Assembly: GCA_922989275.2 (NCBI GenBank)
Contig: OV277858.1
Coordinates: 104,952,794-105,016,793, forward strand
DNA length: 64,000 nt
DNA from: Gari tellinella
Taxonomy: Eukaryota; Mollusca; Bivalvia; Cardiida; Psammobiidae
Direction of reading: 5' to 3'
Under the pieces are notes generated by a model. It was not told where the DNA came from and did not search any database. It saw nothing but the letters and a program-made list of their open reading frames with translations. The translations under genes were made by a program, and so were the position numbers. Positions 51,800 to 63,078 of the stretch are shown here, piece after piece. Within the stretch, counting starts at the first letter, position 1. Every line of letters begins with the position of its first letter.

Positions 51800-52330
51800 T
51801 TTGACATCAACTTCACGGTTTGGCATCAACTTCACAGCCATCGATAAATAAGGCGCGGCATGGCCTTGGCTGTTAGATGCTATTTTAGGGAGCCACTTTT
51901 CGCCAACTCTGAATTCCCTTCTGAAGAGTATTTCTCTCTTTGACCAATTCTTCACATTATCTTCAGCCAATTTCTCTCAGCTTTTCTAAGTGTTTTACAA
52001 TGCCCTTTTCTCATATTCTTTATTTTACAAAATGGGAATTGACTCTCAGAGACACATTGTCAATACTTGGTAATCTGACTATTGTCAGTGTAAGTTGTGT
52101 TTTTTGCCTGCTCGGTAGCAGCCAACAAACTTTCCTTTTTCTCTTGTAGTGTTTGCGAAAGTAATTCGGCGCCTTTCTCTCTTTTCCCCTTAAACTCTCT
52201 AGTTGGCACATAAGTTCCTGTCTTAATATTTCTTTCTTTTCTGAGGTACTTTCTATTGTTCGTCTCTCGCGCTCACTGTCTCAAGCAATGTTGCCTCTAT
52301 GCATTGGAAAGGGCCATTTTCAATTAAAAA
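51800..52330 (-). pseudogene. Possible decayed coding sequence, Lys/Glu-rich
   Basis: On the minus strand three pieces in different frames read sensibly. They are SERERRTIESTSEKKEILRQ, GAELLSQTLQEKKESLLAAT and NVKNWSKREILFRREFRVGE. They are separated by frameshifts and stops, and look like a coiled-coil region. The start, end and family are unknown. It could be a dead retroelement or transposon protein, or chance in purine-rich DNA. Confidence 0.3.
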
Positions 52331-52949
52331 ATGAAACAGACTGATGATTGTTTCTCACAAATGTTAGCTATACAATGCAATAAAAAGCGTTTATAATGTA
52401 TTTCACATAAAATGACATGTGTCTTGCTTCAGTTCTTCATGTAAAATGTCCAAATGCAAATTCTATGTTCCATAACGAAGTGTCTATGTTCCATAACATA
52501 CTTATATGGTCTCAATTTGTCTACATTAATAATAACAATAAAGGTGTTAATACTGATTAGTTTTTCCGTCAACGATTTTTCATGAAACAAATTCCTTTCA
52601 CTCACATATATAATATATTTGATACTGTTTGTATTCAGGGTATTTTCTTATAATGCATCGGGCAATGACGTACAGTGCAGATTAGAAGGTTCCCACAGGA
52701 GCCCTCTGTTCTGAGACTACACTATTTGGATCGTTCAAGTATATTCTTGATGAATAGAAAAGCGTACTATGTATATACTCTTATTGAATTCTCTATTTTT
52801 ATATCTTCAAACTGACTGGATTATGAGATATTGTGGTCCCTCTGTTACTGATATATGGTGACTCCTAGACGGCATACATTTGGACAAATGCACAATAAAG
52901 CTCACTTGTAACGAACTCCTTTGAACCGTATAATGTCTTTTATTATATC

Positions 52950-53156
52950 CAACTTTCGTTAAATCAGGTCTATTTTACTATACATTCATTAGAGATGAAT
53001 AATATATTTTGTATTGTTATACCCGATATTTCGTTAAATCAGGTCTATTTTATTATATATTCATTAGAGATTAGTAATACATTTTGTATCGTAATATCCG
53101 ATATTTCGTTAAATCGGGTATATTTTAATATACATTCATTAGAGATTGATAATACA
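52950..53156. repeat. Tandem repeat, about 74-bp unit, three copies
   Basis: Each unit holds TTTCGTTAAATC, then CTATTTTA and ATTCATTAGAGATT. It lies downstream of the glycine-rich gene. No coding sign. Confidence 0.75.
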
Positions 53157-53351
53157 TGCATGTGTCAGAGCTCCAGATAAGAACGAGTAAACGGATATTT
53201 TCCAGCATTTTTTCCTTAATGTTTCAAAAGAAAACCATAAGGCGTGACTACTCATTTGAAGCGCCTCAAAGAGACGATTCTAACGAGCAGTCACAACATA
53301 GGGTTTGAATCACGAATTAACATTATAAGCATTTGAAATGTTCACCTTTTC

Positions 53352-53495
53352 CAGCGCTTATAAAGCGTTAAAGTTGAGTCTGAGTGCATTGTCAAGCAAG
53401 AGGTTGGTCAGATTTGAGCCTAGGCACAAATCTGACCAATCAAATGCTTGAGAACGATTTCAGACTCAACTCAAACGCTTTATAAGTATGGAACC
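53352..53495. repeat. Palindromic repeat family F, copy 4
   Basis: Turn TTTGAGCCTAGGCACAAA; outer CTTATAAAGCG / CGCTTTATAAG. Confidence 0.85.
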
Positions 53496-53559
53496 TGGTT
53501 TTGGGCTCTGACGTGTTATACTCTCTGATACAATTCTGACGTCATTAGTGACGTCATGT

Positions 53560-53775
53560 AGTGGAGAAGACGTTTTACTTTCCAGGTTAAATGCAAACGC
53601 AACGCAAATGCATTGCAATAGAATGTACAAAGTGACACATTTTAACAATGTCGAATGCTCATTTTAATCTGCATGACAAACATTTTGGAGTCTCTGGTCT
53701 TGCACCAAACTGTTTGCAACGGAAATAAAAATATTAGCGTAAACTCGTTTAATGGGAAAGAATAAGGTTCTGTAC
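53560..53775. mobile_element. MITE family A, diverged
   Basis: It is preceded by the same GACGTCATTAGTGACGTCA palindrome type as the copy at 17153. Confidence 0.6.
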
Positions 53776-54156
53776 ATGTATATTATGTATCATGTTTATT
53801 TGTAACTTTTGGTGTACTGTCATTTCCTGTTACATAATCGATATGTGGTTCATAGTACACATTGTCCTATGTGTATTCATATCATATGTGACCATTTTTT
53901 TCTATGAACACACAATTTCATGTTCATCCTGCTTATCTAATTTTGTCATATTTCATTCGTTTTCATGTTCTTGCTATCCGTATATAGCGGTACATACATA
54001 TGTATGCCAGCTACCCGTATACTTTAAATGGTTTAACCTGTTCACCACAGTTATACAAACTATATATTTAAGAAAGTGTAGTTCAAAAATATGTTATTGC
54101 AAATAATGTCGCTTTGAAAACGGTTTGGAGCCATATCAGACATAAAGAGACTCGGC

Positions 54157-54285
54157 CCAGCGCTTATAAAGCGTTTTAATTGAGTCTGAATTCGTTCTCA
54201 AGCATTTGATTGGTCAGATTTGAGCCTAGGCTCAAATATGACCAATCAAATGCTGGAAAATGATTTAAGAGCATGGACCTTGGTG
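54157..54285. repeat. Palindromic repeat family F, copy 5, right arm decayed
   Basis: CTTATAAAGCGTTTTAATTG and turn TTTGAGCCTAGGCTCAAA. A further loose half lies at about 54500-54562. Confidence 0.7.
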
Positions 54286-54878
54286 TCTTATTAGGCTTCA
54301 AACTGTTGTTTGGCCATCAGATTCAAATAAACATAACTCTCAAAACACTTTTATTTTCAGTTTAAGCTATTTCAAATGCGTTCAGTTTTATCTTAATGAA
54401 ATAGACAAACCGTGTATCACCGCAAATGCAATTCCCCTATAGTAATTGTAATTGGCTTATGCTTTATCTAAAGCGTTTGTAACAAGTCTGATATATTTTC
54501 AAACTTTTGATTGCAAATGCTTGACAACGATCTCAAACTCAACTCAAACGATTTATAAGCAATGACATTGGTTTCGTTCGCTCTGGGTTGAAGATAGACT
54601 ACTGTTGTTTTAAAGCAAACAGCACAGTGTCACATTTATTCCCCTTATTGTAACTGTTATACTACAGCGGGGAAGACGATATCATTTCTCGTGTTATTAA
54701 TCTTATGTCATTGCATACAGTTATGGTCAAACTGTTATGCCGTGTACCCCGGTGTCTGAGGTAATCCGGCGTCTGATCAAACTCCAAACGCCGGTCTACC
54801 AAATGAAATAAGTCGGCAGAACTTGCACAGTTGGGAAAACGTTATCCTGTTCCAATAAACTCGTTTATGCTACATGTA

Positions 54879-55122
54879 AAGTGGTGAAGACGTTATTCTT
54901 TCTCAATAAATGCGTTTACGCTAAAACTATTATTTCCATTGCAAACTGTTTGGAGCCAGATCAGACGCCGGGTAACCCGTCGTCTGATCTGGCTCCAAAT
55001 TGTTTGCCGCTCCAATTAATCTAAATAGTCAGATTTGAAAAAAGGTGATTTTCTACATTTAAGTGCTTTGCATTTGCATTTCGTTGGCGTTTAAGCGGAA
55101 CAGAATAACGTCTTCTCCACTG
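54879..55122. mobile_element. MITE family A, near intact
   Basis: Good core (one mismatch) and CGTCTTCTCCACTG end. Confidence 0.8.
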
Positions 55123-55205
55123 TATCTACTATTATGTCCACTGCAAGCAATATTGATCCAGATCAGACGCCGGGTAATAAGAAAGCAACCATGTCCCAGA
55201 TTTAA

Positions 55206-55446
55206 CCCATTACCCCATAGCCTGTTTCTAGTTTTGAAGACAGCCGATGACTTAAAGCAGGTTAAAAGTAAAGCAGAATTTGCATTCTGTTCTATTTTCA
55301 GCCTGCTCTAAGCTAACATCTGTTGGGGGTATATACTAGTAAATTTGTCATATGGTGCATTTTCATAGGTGTAGACAATGGAAATATTTTCCTCAGTGGA
55401 GGAATAAATTATAGGTGTAAAAAGGCGTATTATATTGGGTAATGGA
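55206..55446. mobile_element. MITE family B
   Basis: TTAA at 55202 and 55447. Core CTTAAAGCAGGTTAAAAG with a shortened right arm. Confidence 0.75.
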
Positions 55447-55817
55447 TTAAACTAATGGGTCTGCTAATACTACCCGAAAGGGGACTTCAGCAGTATTCAA
55501 AGATAGATAGATAGATCTACTTGTACATTATTCTTACAGGCAATTAGTACTATATACATGTAATAAATAATTAACAAGAACTCCCATTGGAATTACTAAA
55601 TGCCAAATCACCATGATGGTAACGAGCATGCTATAGTCATTAACTTCACTTAACAACTGGATTGGTTCCCACGATTTTAGTGTCACAGAAAACATTGATC
55701 TGAACTAATTTCAAGACATTTCCGCTTAAAGATTGATTACGTAACGTTTCCATTTCTGTAAATTTCAATCATCAGTCGGAAAAGCAGGAATCACGCCGTG
55801 AGTTGTAATCACAACCA

Positions 55818-56039
55818 GGGACCCGTCTTACGAATCGTAGTACGACACAAATGGTCGTTGATTTTTACTCCATCAAATCCTGTTTTTGTGACATCTCTTT
55901 GGAATCGTTTTGAAAAGGCGATTACAAAGAGATGTCACAACACAGGAAAAGATGGAGAAATAAAATATAGTTGAGCATTTTAGAATTTGACTTACGACAA
56001 TATTTCTCGTACATGTACTACGTTTAGTAAGACTAACCT
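55818..56039. mobile_element. MITE family H, diverged
   Basis: GGGACCCGTCTTACGAATCG start and TTTAGTAAGACTAACCTC end. Inner palindrome around TGTGACATCTCTTTGGAATC. Confidence 0.7.
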
Positions 56040-56202
56040 CAATTCCGCCAGAAATGTACCTCATTTATCCCCCAAACTTCAAATAAACAATTCTAGTTTC
56101 CGATAAGGTATTGTCCATTGTTTGCTATTGTATGTTGTTTAGAACTTAATATTGTAACAATTGTAAATAAATTTATAGATTTATAAAAAGAACTAATGTT
56201 AC

Positions 56203-56447
56203 AAGTGGAGAATCTGTTATTCTTTCCCGTTTAAACGCAAACGTACGCAAACGCAAAGCAATAAAACGTAGAAAAAAACAACAAAAGACAATTCTGATAA
56301 TTCATGTTTATCTTGGTGGCAAACAGTTTGGAGCCTGATCAGACGCCGGGTTACCCGGCGTCTGATCTGGCTCCAAACTGTTTGTATTGTAAATAATAAT
56401 TTTAGCGTAAACGCGTTTATTGGGAAAGAATAACAGATTCTCCACTG
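56203..56447. mobile_element. MITE family A, intact
   Basis: Perfect core. The left terminal CAG is changed to CAA. Confidence 0.88.
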
Positions 56448-56456
56448 TAGGCAGAT

Positions 56457-56705
56457 ACAGTGTAGAAGACGTTATTCTTTCCCAACAAAGACATACATGT
56501 ATACGGTAAAACTATTATTTTCATTTCCAAGCAGTTTGGAGCCAGATCAGACGCCGGGTGACCCGTCGTCTAATCATTCTTCAAAATGTTTGCCACTAAG
56601 ATTAAAATAAACGATTAAAAAATTCCATAAGTTTGCATTTCCGACATGATATTGCATTCAGTGTGTATTTCGTTTAAACTGGAAAGAATAACGTCTTCTT
56701 CGCTG
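56457..56705. mobile_element. MITE family A, diverged, 10 nt after the previous copy
   Basis: CAGTGTAGAAGACGTTATTC start and CTTCTTCGCTG end. Confidence 0.65.
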
Positions 56706-56921
56706 TTTATTCTCCGCTTAAAAAGAAGTCCTTAAACGTTTGTAATTAAAATTTTGGAGAATGTTTTTACGAAACCCAAAGGAATGCTGTCTGCCGTAAA
56801 ACAAAAAGTATCCCCTGAAGCATAAAACTTTTGCAATAAATGTCCCGTTGTTATGTTTTTTAATGTCTGTCTGCCCTGCCAGATAGAGACTGTTATAAAA
56901 CAGCAGTTCAAATTATTATGA

Positions 56922-57062
56922 ACCCCTTCACCCGCCATAGTGTCATCTGCTTTAAACAATTGTCGTCTGCTTTTATTTCTCAATTTTGAAATTAAGATAT
57001 TTTGACTTTAAAATATTGAAATGAGGGGCAAACAGTTTGGATTCTGATCAGAATCCAAACTT
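56922..57062. mobile_element. MITE family C, truncated at the core
   Basis: Inverted half with CAATTGTCGTCTGCTTTT. It stops after GATTCTGATCAGAATCC, with the centre of the palindrome deleted. Confidence 0.6.
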
Positions 57063-57312
57063 TTTTCAAATAATCATTGTACTCGGGATAAAGCTGTCAA
57101 GGCATTTATTTTTTATTAAGACATCGGGAATAAAAGCTTTGAGGTTTCCCCTACAGAGCAATCTTTGTTTTTTAAATTGGCATTTTAAATTGTTAAGAGC
57201 TAATACTTCGCGTCAAATTGTAACCTCGACCCGACCCGAGTGCAGGTTTTTACAGATTTCTTCGTAAAGGTTCCGAATTTCAGAGGGGAAATAAAGATGA
57301 AAGACAGACATG

Positions 57313-57523
57313 ATACCCTTTACTACCTTACCTCGAGTACAGCTGTTATTTGCAAAGCGTTTGGACCCTGATCAGACGCTGCGTAACGCGGCGTCTAATC
57401 AGGATCCAAACTATTTGACACTCGTTTCAATATTTCTCAAGTCAATGACTCTAAACTGTTATTTTGAGAAATAAAAGCGGACGATAATGGTCTAAAATTG
57501 ATGACGTCAGGTCATTGAAGAGG
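57313..57523. mobile_element. MITE family C
   Basis: Core GGACCCTGATCAGACGCTGC and end GTCATTGAAGAGG-TTAA. Confidence 0.7.
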
Positions 57524-57659
57524 TTAATTGAAGCCCACTTGGCGATCAATAATCCCAAGGCAATGCTTTTTAGTAAAAACACCGGCTAATTGTTTTAAAA
57601 TTGACAACTTGTTGGTGTAATGAAATGAGCCGAATCGGGAGGGAAATACTGTCTGGTAT

Positions 57660-57905
57660 AGTGGAGAAATCGTTATGAATTCCCAATACACGCGTTTACG
57701 ATTAAACTATTATTTCTCTTGCAAACAGTTTGGAGCCAGAGCAGGCGCCGGGTAACCCGTCGTCTTATCAAGCTCCAAACTGTTTGTCACTCTGATTTAA
57801 AACAAATAATTAGAAATGTCAAAAACGGTAATTTCCTACATTTTAGCGTTTTGTCTTTGCGTTTCGATTGCGTTTAAACGGGACGGAATAACGTTTTCTC
57901 CGCTG
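57660..57905. mobile_element. MITE family A, moderately diverged
   Basis: AGTGGAGAAATCGTTATG start and CGTTTTCTCCGCTG end. Confidence 0.7.
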
Positions 57906-58161
57906 TACTGATAACAATGCAAATATTTTCAGTAGAGAAGACGTTATTCTTTCACGTTTGAAAGAAATGAAATAGAATCTAAAAAACGACAAAATCTAGA
58001 AAATGACAAGTAGTTTCTAGAAATATTAATTCTTTCCCTGTCAAGTTCTATCGTCTGCTTTAACCATTTACCGCCAAACAAATCGCCTGCATTGGTAGTG
58101 TTGTCTGCAATATTTTTAAAGTCAGCTTTAGGGCTATTTTGACTGAAGAAATGTCGATATA

Positions 58162-58384
58162 CAGTGGAGAATCTGTTGTTCTTTCCCGTTTAAACGCAAA
58201 CGTACGCAAACGCAAAACACTAAAACGCAGAAAAGTACAACTTTTTATCTTGGTGCCAAACAGTTTGCAGCCTGATCAGACGCCGGGTTACCCGGCGTCT
58301 GATCTGGCTCCAAACTGTTTGTATTGTAAATAATAGTTTTAGCGTAAACGCGTTTATTGGGAAAGAATAACAGATTCTCCACTG
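58162..58384. mobile_element. MITE family A nested in a family C element
   Basis: Intact ends and core. Family C sequence lies on both sides (58060-58161 and 58385-58440). Confidence 0.82.
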
Positions 58385-58460
58385 TAAGTGTCAAACAGTT
58401 TGGATCTTGAACAGACGCCGTGTTTGACTCTTTCCCCAGTCCGCTACTAGCTCATTTATA

Positions 58461-58668
58461 CACAAAACCTCTCTATTACAAAACATACATGTAGTTGTGT
58501 TATTAAGTTTGTTTTTACGACAGGTGACTGCTTAAAGCAAAGTGACAGTTAAACAGAAATCTCCTGTAGGAGCTTTCTGTTTTACTGTCACATTGCTTTA
58601 AGCTGTAACCTGTATTTTATACTATCAACTAGACTTTTTTAGTGGTCGTAATAGAGAGGTTTTACTGT
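58461..58668. mobile_element. MITE family D
   Basis: ACAAAACCTCTCTATTAC start and GTAATAGAGAGGTTTTACTG end. Core CTCCTGTAGGAGCTTTCTG. Confidence 0.8.
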
Positions 58669-58795
58669 ATGTTACATGTATATACATTTAAGCCTCTATT
58701 CAACAGTTATTCAATAAAGATACATAGAAGCTTATCTATTCATAAACAAATGTTGATGGACAAAATTACTGTAGAAAGCACCGTTTAAAACTTGT

Positions 58796-59432
58796 AAGGG
58801 ATATCGTTTAGTTACTGATATATCGGAGCCCAAGAGGCTCCGATATATAAGTAACTAAAAGATATCACTGTTGTCACCATCTGTCACAAACCTGACCCCT
58901 TAGAATCATAATCTAGTAACAAATTACATGCTCTACCGAAAATCCGCTACAGCTATAGATAAGTCAACCAGAGCCTTAATGAACATTGGAAGTTCTTAGA
59001 TAAGATGAAACAATGTGTTTACACAATGAGTTAATAATCATGTAGTGGGAGGGTATCCAGATCTGTAGCTCCTACATGTAGCATTTGTTCTGGTGTCAAC
59101 CAGAACCTATATTGGTTCATAATTGATTGTGTTTGCTTTTTATTGTTTCATTTAGCTTGTAATATAAGGCAGCAGACTGCAAGTTCAAGCAAAATAGTCA
59201 CAACATGTAACCCGATATACTGTCTTTCTGTAGCTATCCAATGATGTAATAGCAACCAACCGAAAAATTAATTGTTTCTTTTCCGACCGTATGCTGTCAG
59301 TCTAATCTTTTTATAATTAGAAATTTATTAAGAGGTCAGATAAGCATGTGCTTGAGCAGTATTGAAATTTAGCAGTTCACCACATTATCGCTCATATACG
59401 TGAATATTGCATATATGGTGACAATATATCTT
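58796..59432 (+). repeat. Dispersed 635-bp repeat, copy 2 (family G)
   Basis: Same order of blocks as copy 1 (4316-4954), with a longer palindromic arm around the AGGCTCCGATAT turn. The two copies differ by scattered substitutions and small indels. Confidence 0.85.
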
Positions 59433-59769
59433 ACTGAATCTTTACAGTTTTTGATAAGATGTCTGACAGACTGACACTGATCTTGAAAACGTGCCTGTCT
59501 ACCGTTATTGGCGTCATCTAGCCCAATTCTGGTACACGTAGGGATATTATTATTATACCAGATTTATATAGCGCTCTTTTCACACAGGGGTTGTGCGTTC
59601 AAAAGCGGTTCACATGAAATTACATAAATGTACCTACAAAGCGATAAAAGACAAATAACTATATTTAGATCTAAAATAAACATTATACCTTATGGATTTA
59701 CATTGAAACAAATTCCGAACAAGGGAAATTCTTTAGATGTAATAACCAATATTTAATATATATATAGAG

Positions 59770-59913
59770 GATAACTGTTTTTTTCAGTGTAAGATCGAAA
59801 TTTAATCCATTGAGTGAACATCAGACGTTTTATCGCCACTCGTGAAAATATAACAGTCTGATGTTCACGAAATGGATTAAATTCGATCTTACACTGAAAA
59901 AACACAGTTATTC
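59770..59913. repeat. Long near-perfect palindrome
   Basis: AGTGTAAGATCGAAATTTAA and ATCCATT.AGTGAACATCAGAC arms pair with their inverses; loop GTTTTATCGCCACTCGTGAA. Confidence 0.85.
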
Positions 59914-60303
59914 TATTTATTTATGCTTTTAAGCCACTTTTTAAACGAAATTGTTTAAAAATTGAAAGCGAACGTACATTATTTATCCCGTGTTGAGCCC
60001 CACGTTTTATGTCGAACACATGTGCGTGACAGTTGGCGGTATAATGACGTCACTTATTTGTTGATTTGACGTCATCCGAATGACTTCGTTGCTCCCGAGT
60101 TTGGATTCGTGCTCTTCCGGTGAGTAGTTCGCGACAAATCGGACTGCCGGAATTTAACGATAAGACACGATTGACTACGATTCTTGGGGAGCCCTACGGG
60201 GAAAATTCATAATAAAAGCGATTGGTGATAATCCACTGCAGTGGATTACCAAGTGATCATCCACTGCTATATCGTTGTAATCCACCGAAAAGCATAAATA
60301 AAT
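59914..60303. repeat. Element with TATTTATGCTTTT ends and two CRE-like palindromes
   Basis: TATTTATTTATGCTTTT near 59915-59932 and its inverse AAAAGCATAAATAAATA at 60289-60305. The interior has TGACGTCA at about 60047 and 60068 and an ATCCACTGCAGTGGAT palindrome. Confidence 0.5.
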
Positions 60304-60727
60304 ATCAATAGTTTGTAAAATCAACTTTAAAATGGGTCAAATGTTTAAAAGATCAATGGAATGATTAAAATTGGTGAAAGCTGTCCGATAACTATACCAC
60401 AGAGCCTCCGCTAGTTGGTTTCAAAAGAGAGTACAAAAATGTACCTGTTGCCAAAAATAAAAAGTGAAGATACTTAAAATCTCAAGCATACTAATTTAAT
60501 GATGAACTTCAGCCTAGGCTTTTACCATATTGGCAATGCTGTCTAGGTCAGTTTGTTTTAGACAATGTTGACAGGTTTATAATTGCAGAGATATTCTATG
60601 ACATCCTAGAGCAATCTAAATATATAAACAAGCGTTGTCTTCGAGGGACGAGCTCATGGTAATTGTCAGCTATAAAAGTATTCGTTCCAAAGCTCATAAA
60701 ATCACGATGTTATCTACAGTCTGGAGT

Positions 60728-60983
60728 AGAGTAGAAGAGAAGACGTTATGTATTCCAAATAACCGCCTTTGAACCAATGCCTTAAATTATGTCTACTGCA
60801 AACAGATTGGAGAATGACCAGACGCCAGGTAACCTGGCGTCTGGTCAGGCCCCAAACTGTTTGCCTATCAGATTTAGATAAATCGGTAAGACATTTCAAA
60901 ACAATATTGTTTTGCTACATTGTAGATCTACTCGCTTTGCGTTTGCGTTTCATTTGCGTTAACGAATAACATATTTTCTACTG
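60728..60983. mobile_element. MITE family A, diverged
   Basis: Core GACCAGACGCCAGGTAACCT, right block TTTGCGTTTGCGTTTC. Confidence 0.65.
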
Positions 60984-60989
60984 TATCTA

Positions 60990-61690
60990 CATATCTATAG
61001 TCGGTCGGACGAAACAGTCAAATATTCAAGAAGTGAACTGATATTTTCCGGCATTTAAGCGAAATAAACGACATAAAATGATCGGCAAATTCCATGGTAA
61101 ATTTGCAGATAATTTTCTGTCGTATATTTTGATAAAACGCCGACAAAATTCGGTTCATTTCTTAAATTGTCATTATATTTGGTGTAATTTCTAATATTAA
61201 ATGAACAACCTTTTAGTAGGCATGTATGTTTAATCCACATTTGAGGTTGATAATAATGTGTACCCTGAAAGTAATAGCCATAATGGCGTTACTGAAGCAA
61301 CGCAACAAACTATTCGCGGATACCAGATTTATTAGCACCGCCTTCTCTGCGCAGTACAAACAAGTCAACACGTCCGTCCCTCTCGAGAAAAAGCATTTAC
61401 ACAAATTAAACGTATTTTTTTCAATGGATTTGAATGGGGCGACTGTAAATATTTACTGATATTTTGTATCTTGTTATTGCTAGTTCTATGAGCTCTATAA
61501 TATCTTTTGTAACCGTTTTAATCCAAGCGTCTACTAAAGCAAACATGGGCGTCTAACCAGGGTCTGCACTATTTGCTATTTTAAATGAATTAGTAGGCCG
61601 TATGGACAAACATTGCACTATATACCACCATTGTATATTTTTAATCACATCTTCCATCAAACAAACATGGATAGTTAATTGCAATAACCA
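60990..61690. other. Intergenic, nothing recognised
   Basis: AT-rich. Short open frames on both strands around 61213-61459 overlap each other and show no motif. Confidence 0.5.
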
Positions 61691-61696
61691 GACATA

Positions 61697-61944
61697 CAGT
61701 GGAGACAACGTTATTCTTTCCCGTTTAAACGCAAATGTACGCAAACGCAAAACACTTAAACGTAGAAAAGAACAACTTTTTGACAATTCTGATAATTCTT
61801 GCTTATCTTGGTGGCAAACAGTTTGGAGCCTGATCAAACGCCGGGTTACCCGGCGTCTGATATGGCTCCAAACTGTTTGTAAAAGAAAAAAAACAGTTTT
61901 AGCGTAAACGCGTTTATCGGGAAAGAATAACAGATTCTCCACTA
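61697..61944. mobile_element. MITE family A with 19-bp flanking duplication
   Basis: ATTGCAATAACCAGACATA occurs on both sides (61678-61696 and 61947-61965). Ends and core near intact. Confidence 0.85.
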
Positions 61945-62011
61945 TAATTGCAATAACCAGACATATACACGAGTTAACCACGTTGTGCACATGATCTCTG
62001 TAATTTGACAA

Positions 62012-62078
62012 AGGCAAACAATGTAGACTCTGATCAGGCGCCGCATGATGCGGCGTCTGGTCAAAGTCTACACTGTTA
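62012..62078. repeat. Core 1 variant palindrome, second copy
   Basis: AACAATGTAGACTCTGATCA/GGCGCCGCATGATGCGGC and inverse. Confidence 0.75.
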
Positions 62079-62295
62079 TCTTATGGGAAGTTCAACACAA
62101 CTTAATTTAAAACAAGCACACCCCTAGATAAAAATGACTAATCCAATAAATAAGCATGGAATAATACACTGGGCGTAACAATGTTATTATTATACTGCAA
62201 AGTAAATTCCTCACCTCCGGTTGGATAGCAAGCCGTAGAAAAAGAAATGAACCCATGTACCCTGTTCGTTGATATGTATTGTGACAGGGTACATA

Positions 62296-62530
62296 CAGTG
62301 GAGAAAACGTTATTCTTTCCCAATAAACGCGTTTACGCTCAAACTATTATTTCAATTGCAAACAGTTTGGAGCCAGATCAGACGCCGGGTAACCCGGCGT
62401 CTGATCAGGCTCCAAACTAGTTGCCACTTGTATAAAAATAAAAGTCAGAGAGATTATTTTGTACATTTTAGTGCATTGCATTTGCGTTTCGTTTGCGTTT
62501 AAGCGGGAAACAATAACGTTTTCTCCACTG
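62296..62530. mobile_element. MITE family A, near intact
   Basis: TA flanks, perfect core, right arm with small deletions. Confidence 0.85.
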
Positions 62531-62924
62531 TACAATACAGACTGTTCGTTACTCGCAGGTCCCACAGCATTGTGTTGCAGATAGAAAGATGGCCGACTGC
62601 CGGACATGATTGTGCTCCTCCAATCAAGTAACCTTCGTTAATAAGTCAATATCGGCTAAGAACCAATCGGGTTTTTTCGAACATCTGTCGTTTTTTTCTC
62701 TACGAAAAGTTTGACGCCAATGTCTATGACCTTGCTTTTTTCTTTTAAATACATGTAACAATCGTCAGAAGTATGGCGTCATTTACTGACAACGTGATCT
62801 GTTTTGACACGATTTTGTCATTGCTTACTGGGCGCTGTACACGACAAATTCCGAAATGGTTGGAAAGTTCGTTAGTTAACAGTGAAAACTTTACAGGATA
62901 ATAAATTTGATAAACGGTCTCTCT

Positions 62925-63036
62925 CTAGGGTACGCGAGGATTTATTCCCGGCTGCTAATATCATGTAACCCTAGTCTGATGGCTAGGACAGCATGAATTT
63001 CCTGAGTCGGAAAGAAATCCTCACGTACCCTGGATA
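62925..63036. repeat. Imperfect inverted repeat
   Basis: CTAGGGTACGCGAGGATTTA pairs with AATCCTCACGTACCCTGG. The central CTAGTCTGATGGCTAG is also palindromic. Confidence 0.65.
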
Positions 63037-63078
63037 GAAACTGTATTACTTAAAATTGTTGTTGAACAATCACCTTGT

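Larger units (their letters stand above)
59433..60720. other. Intergenic, few elements
   Basis: It contains ATTTATATAGCGCTCTTTTC (59562-59581), a motif seen at ends of some invertebrate repeats, and the palindromes listed separately. No gene was seen. Confidence 0.4.

Noticed and set aside
53792..54106. A 104-codon hydrophobic plus-strand frame
   Set aside because: Very AT-rich sequence starting at the end of a MITE. The hydrophobicity comes from T-rich codons, and no homologous motif or splice context was seen.
893..62530. Dozens of similar short proteins containing QTVWSQIRRRVTRRLIRLQTVCHQDKHEL-like text
   Set aside because: They are translations of the family A core palindrome and arms, found on both strands of every copy. 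They are not genes.
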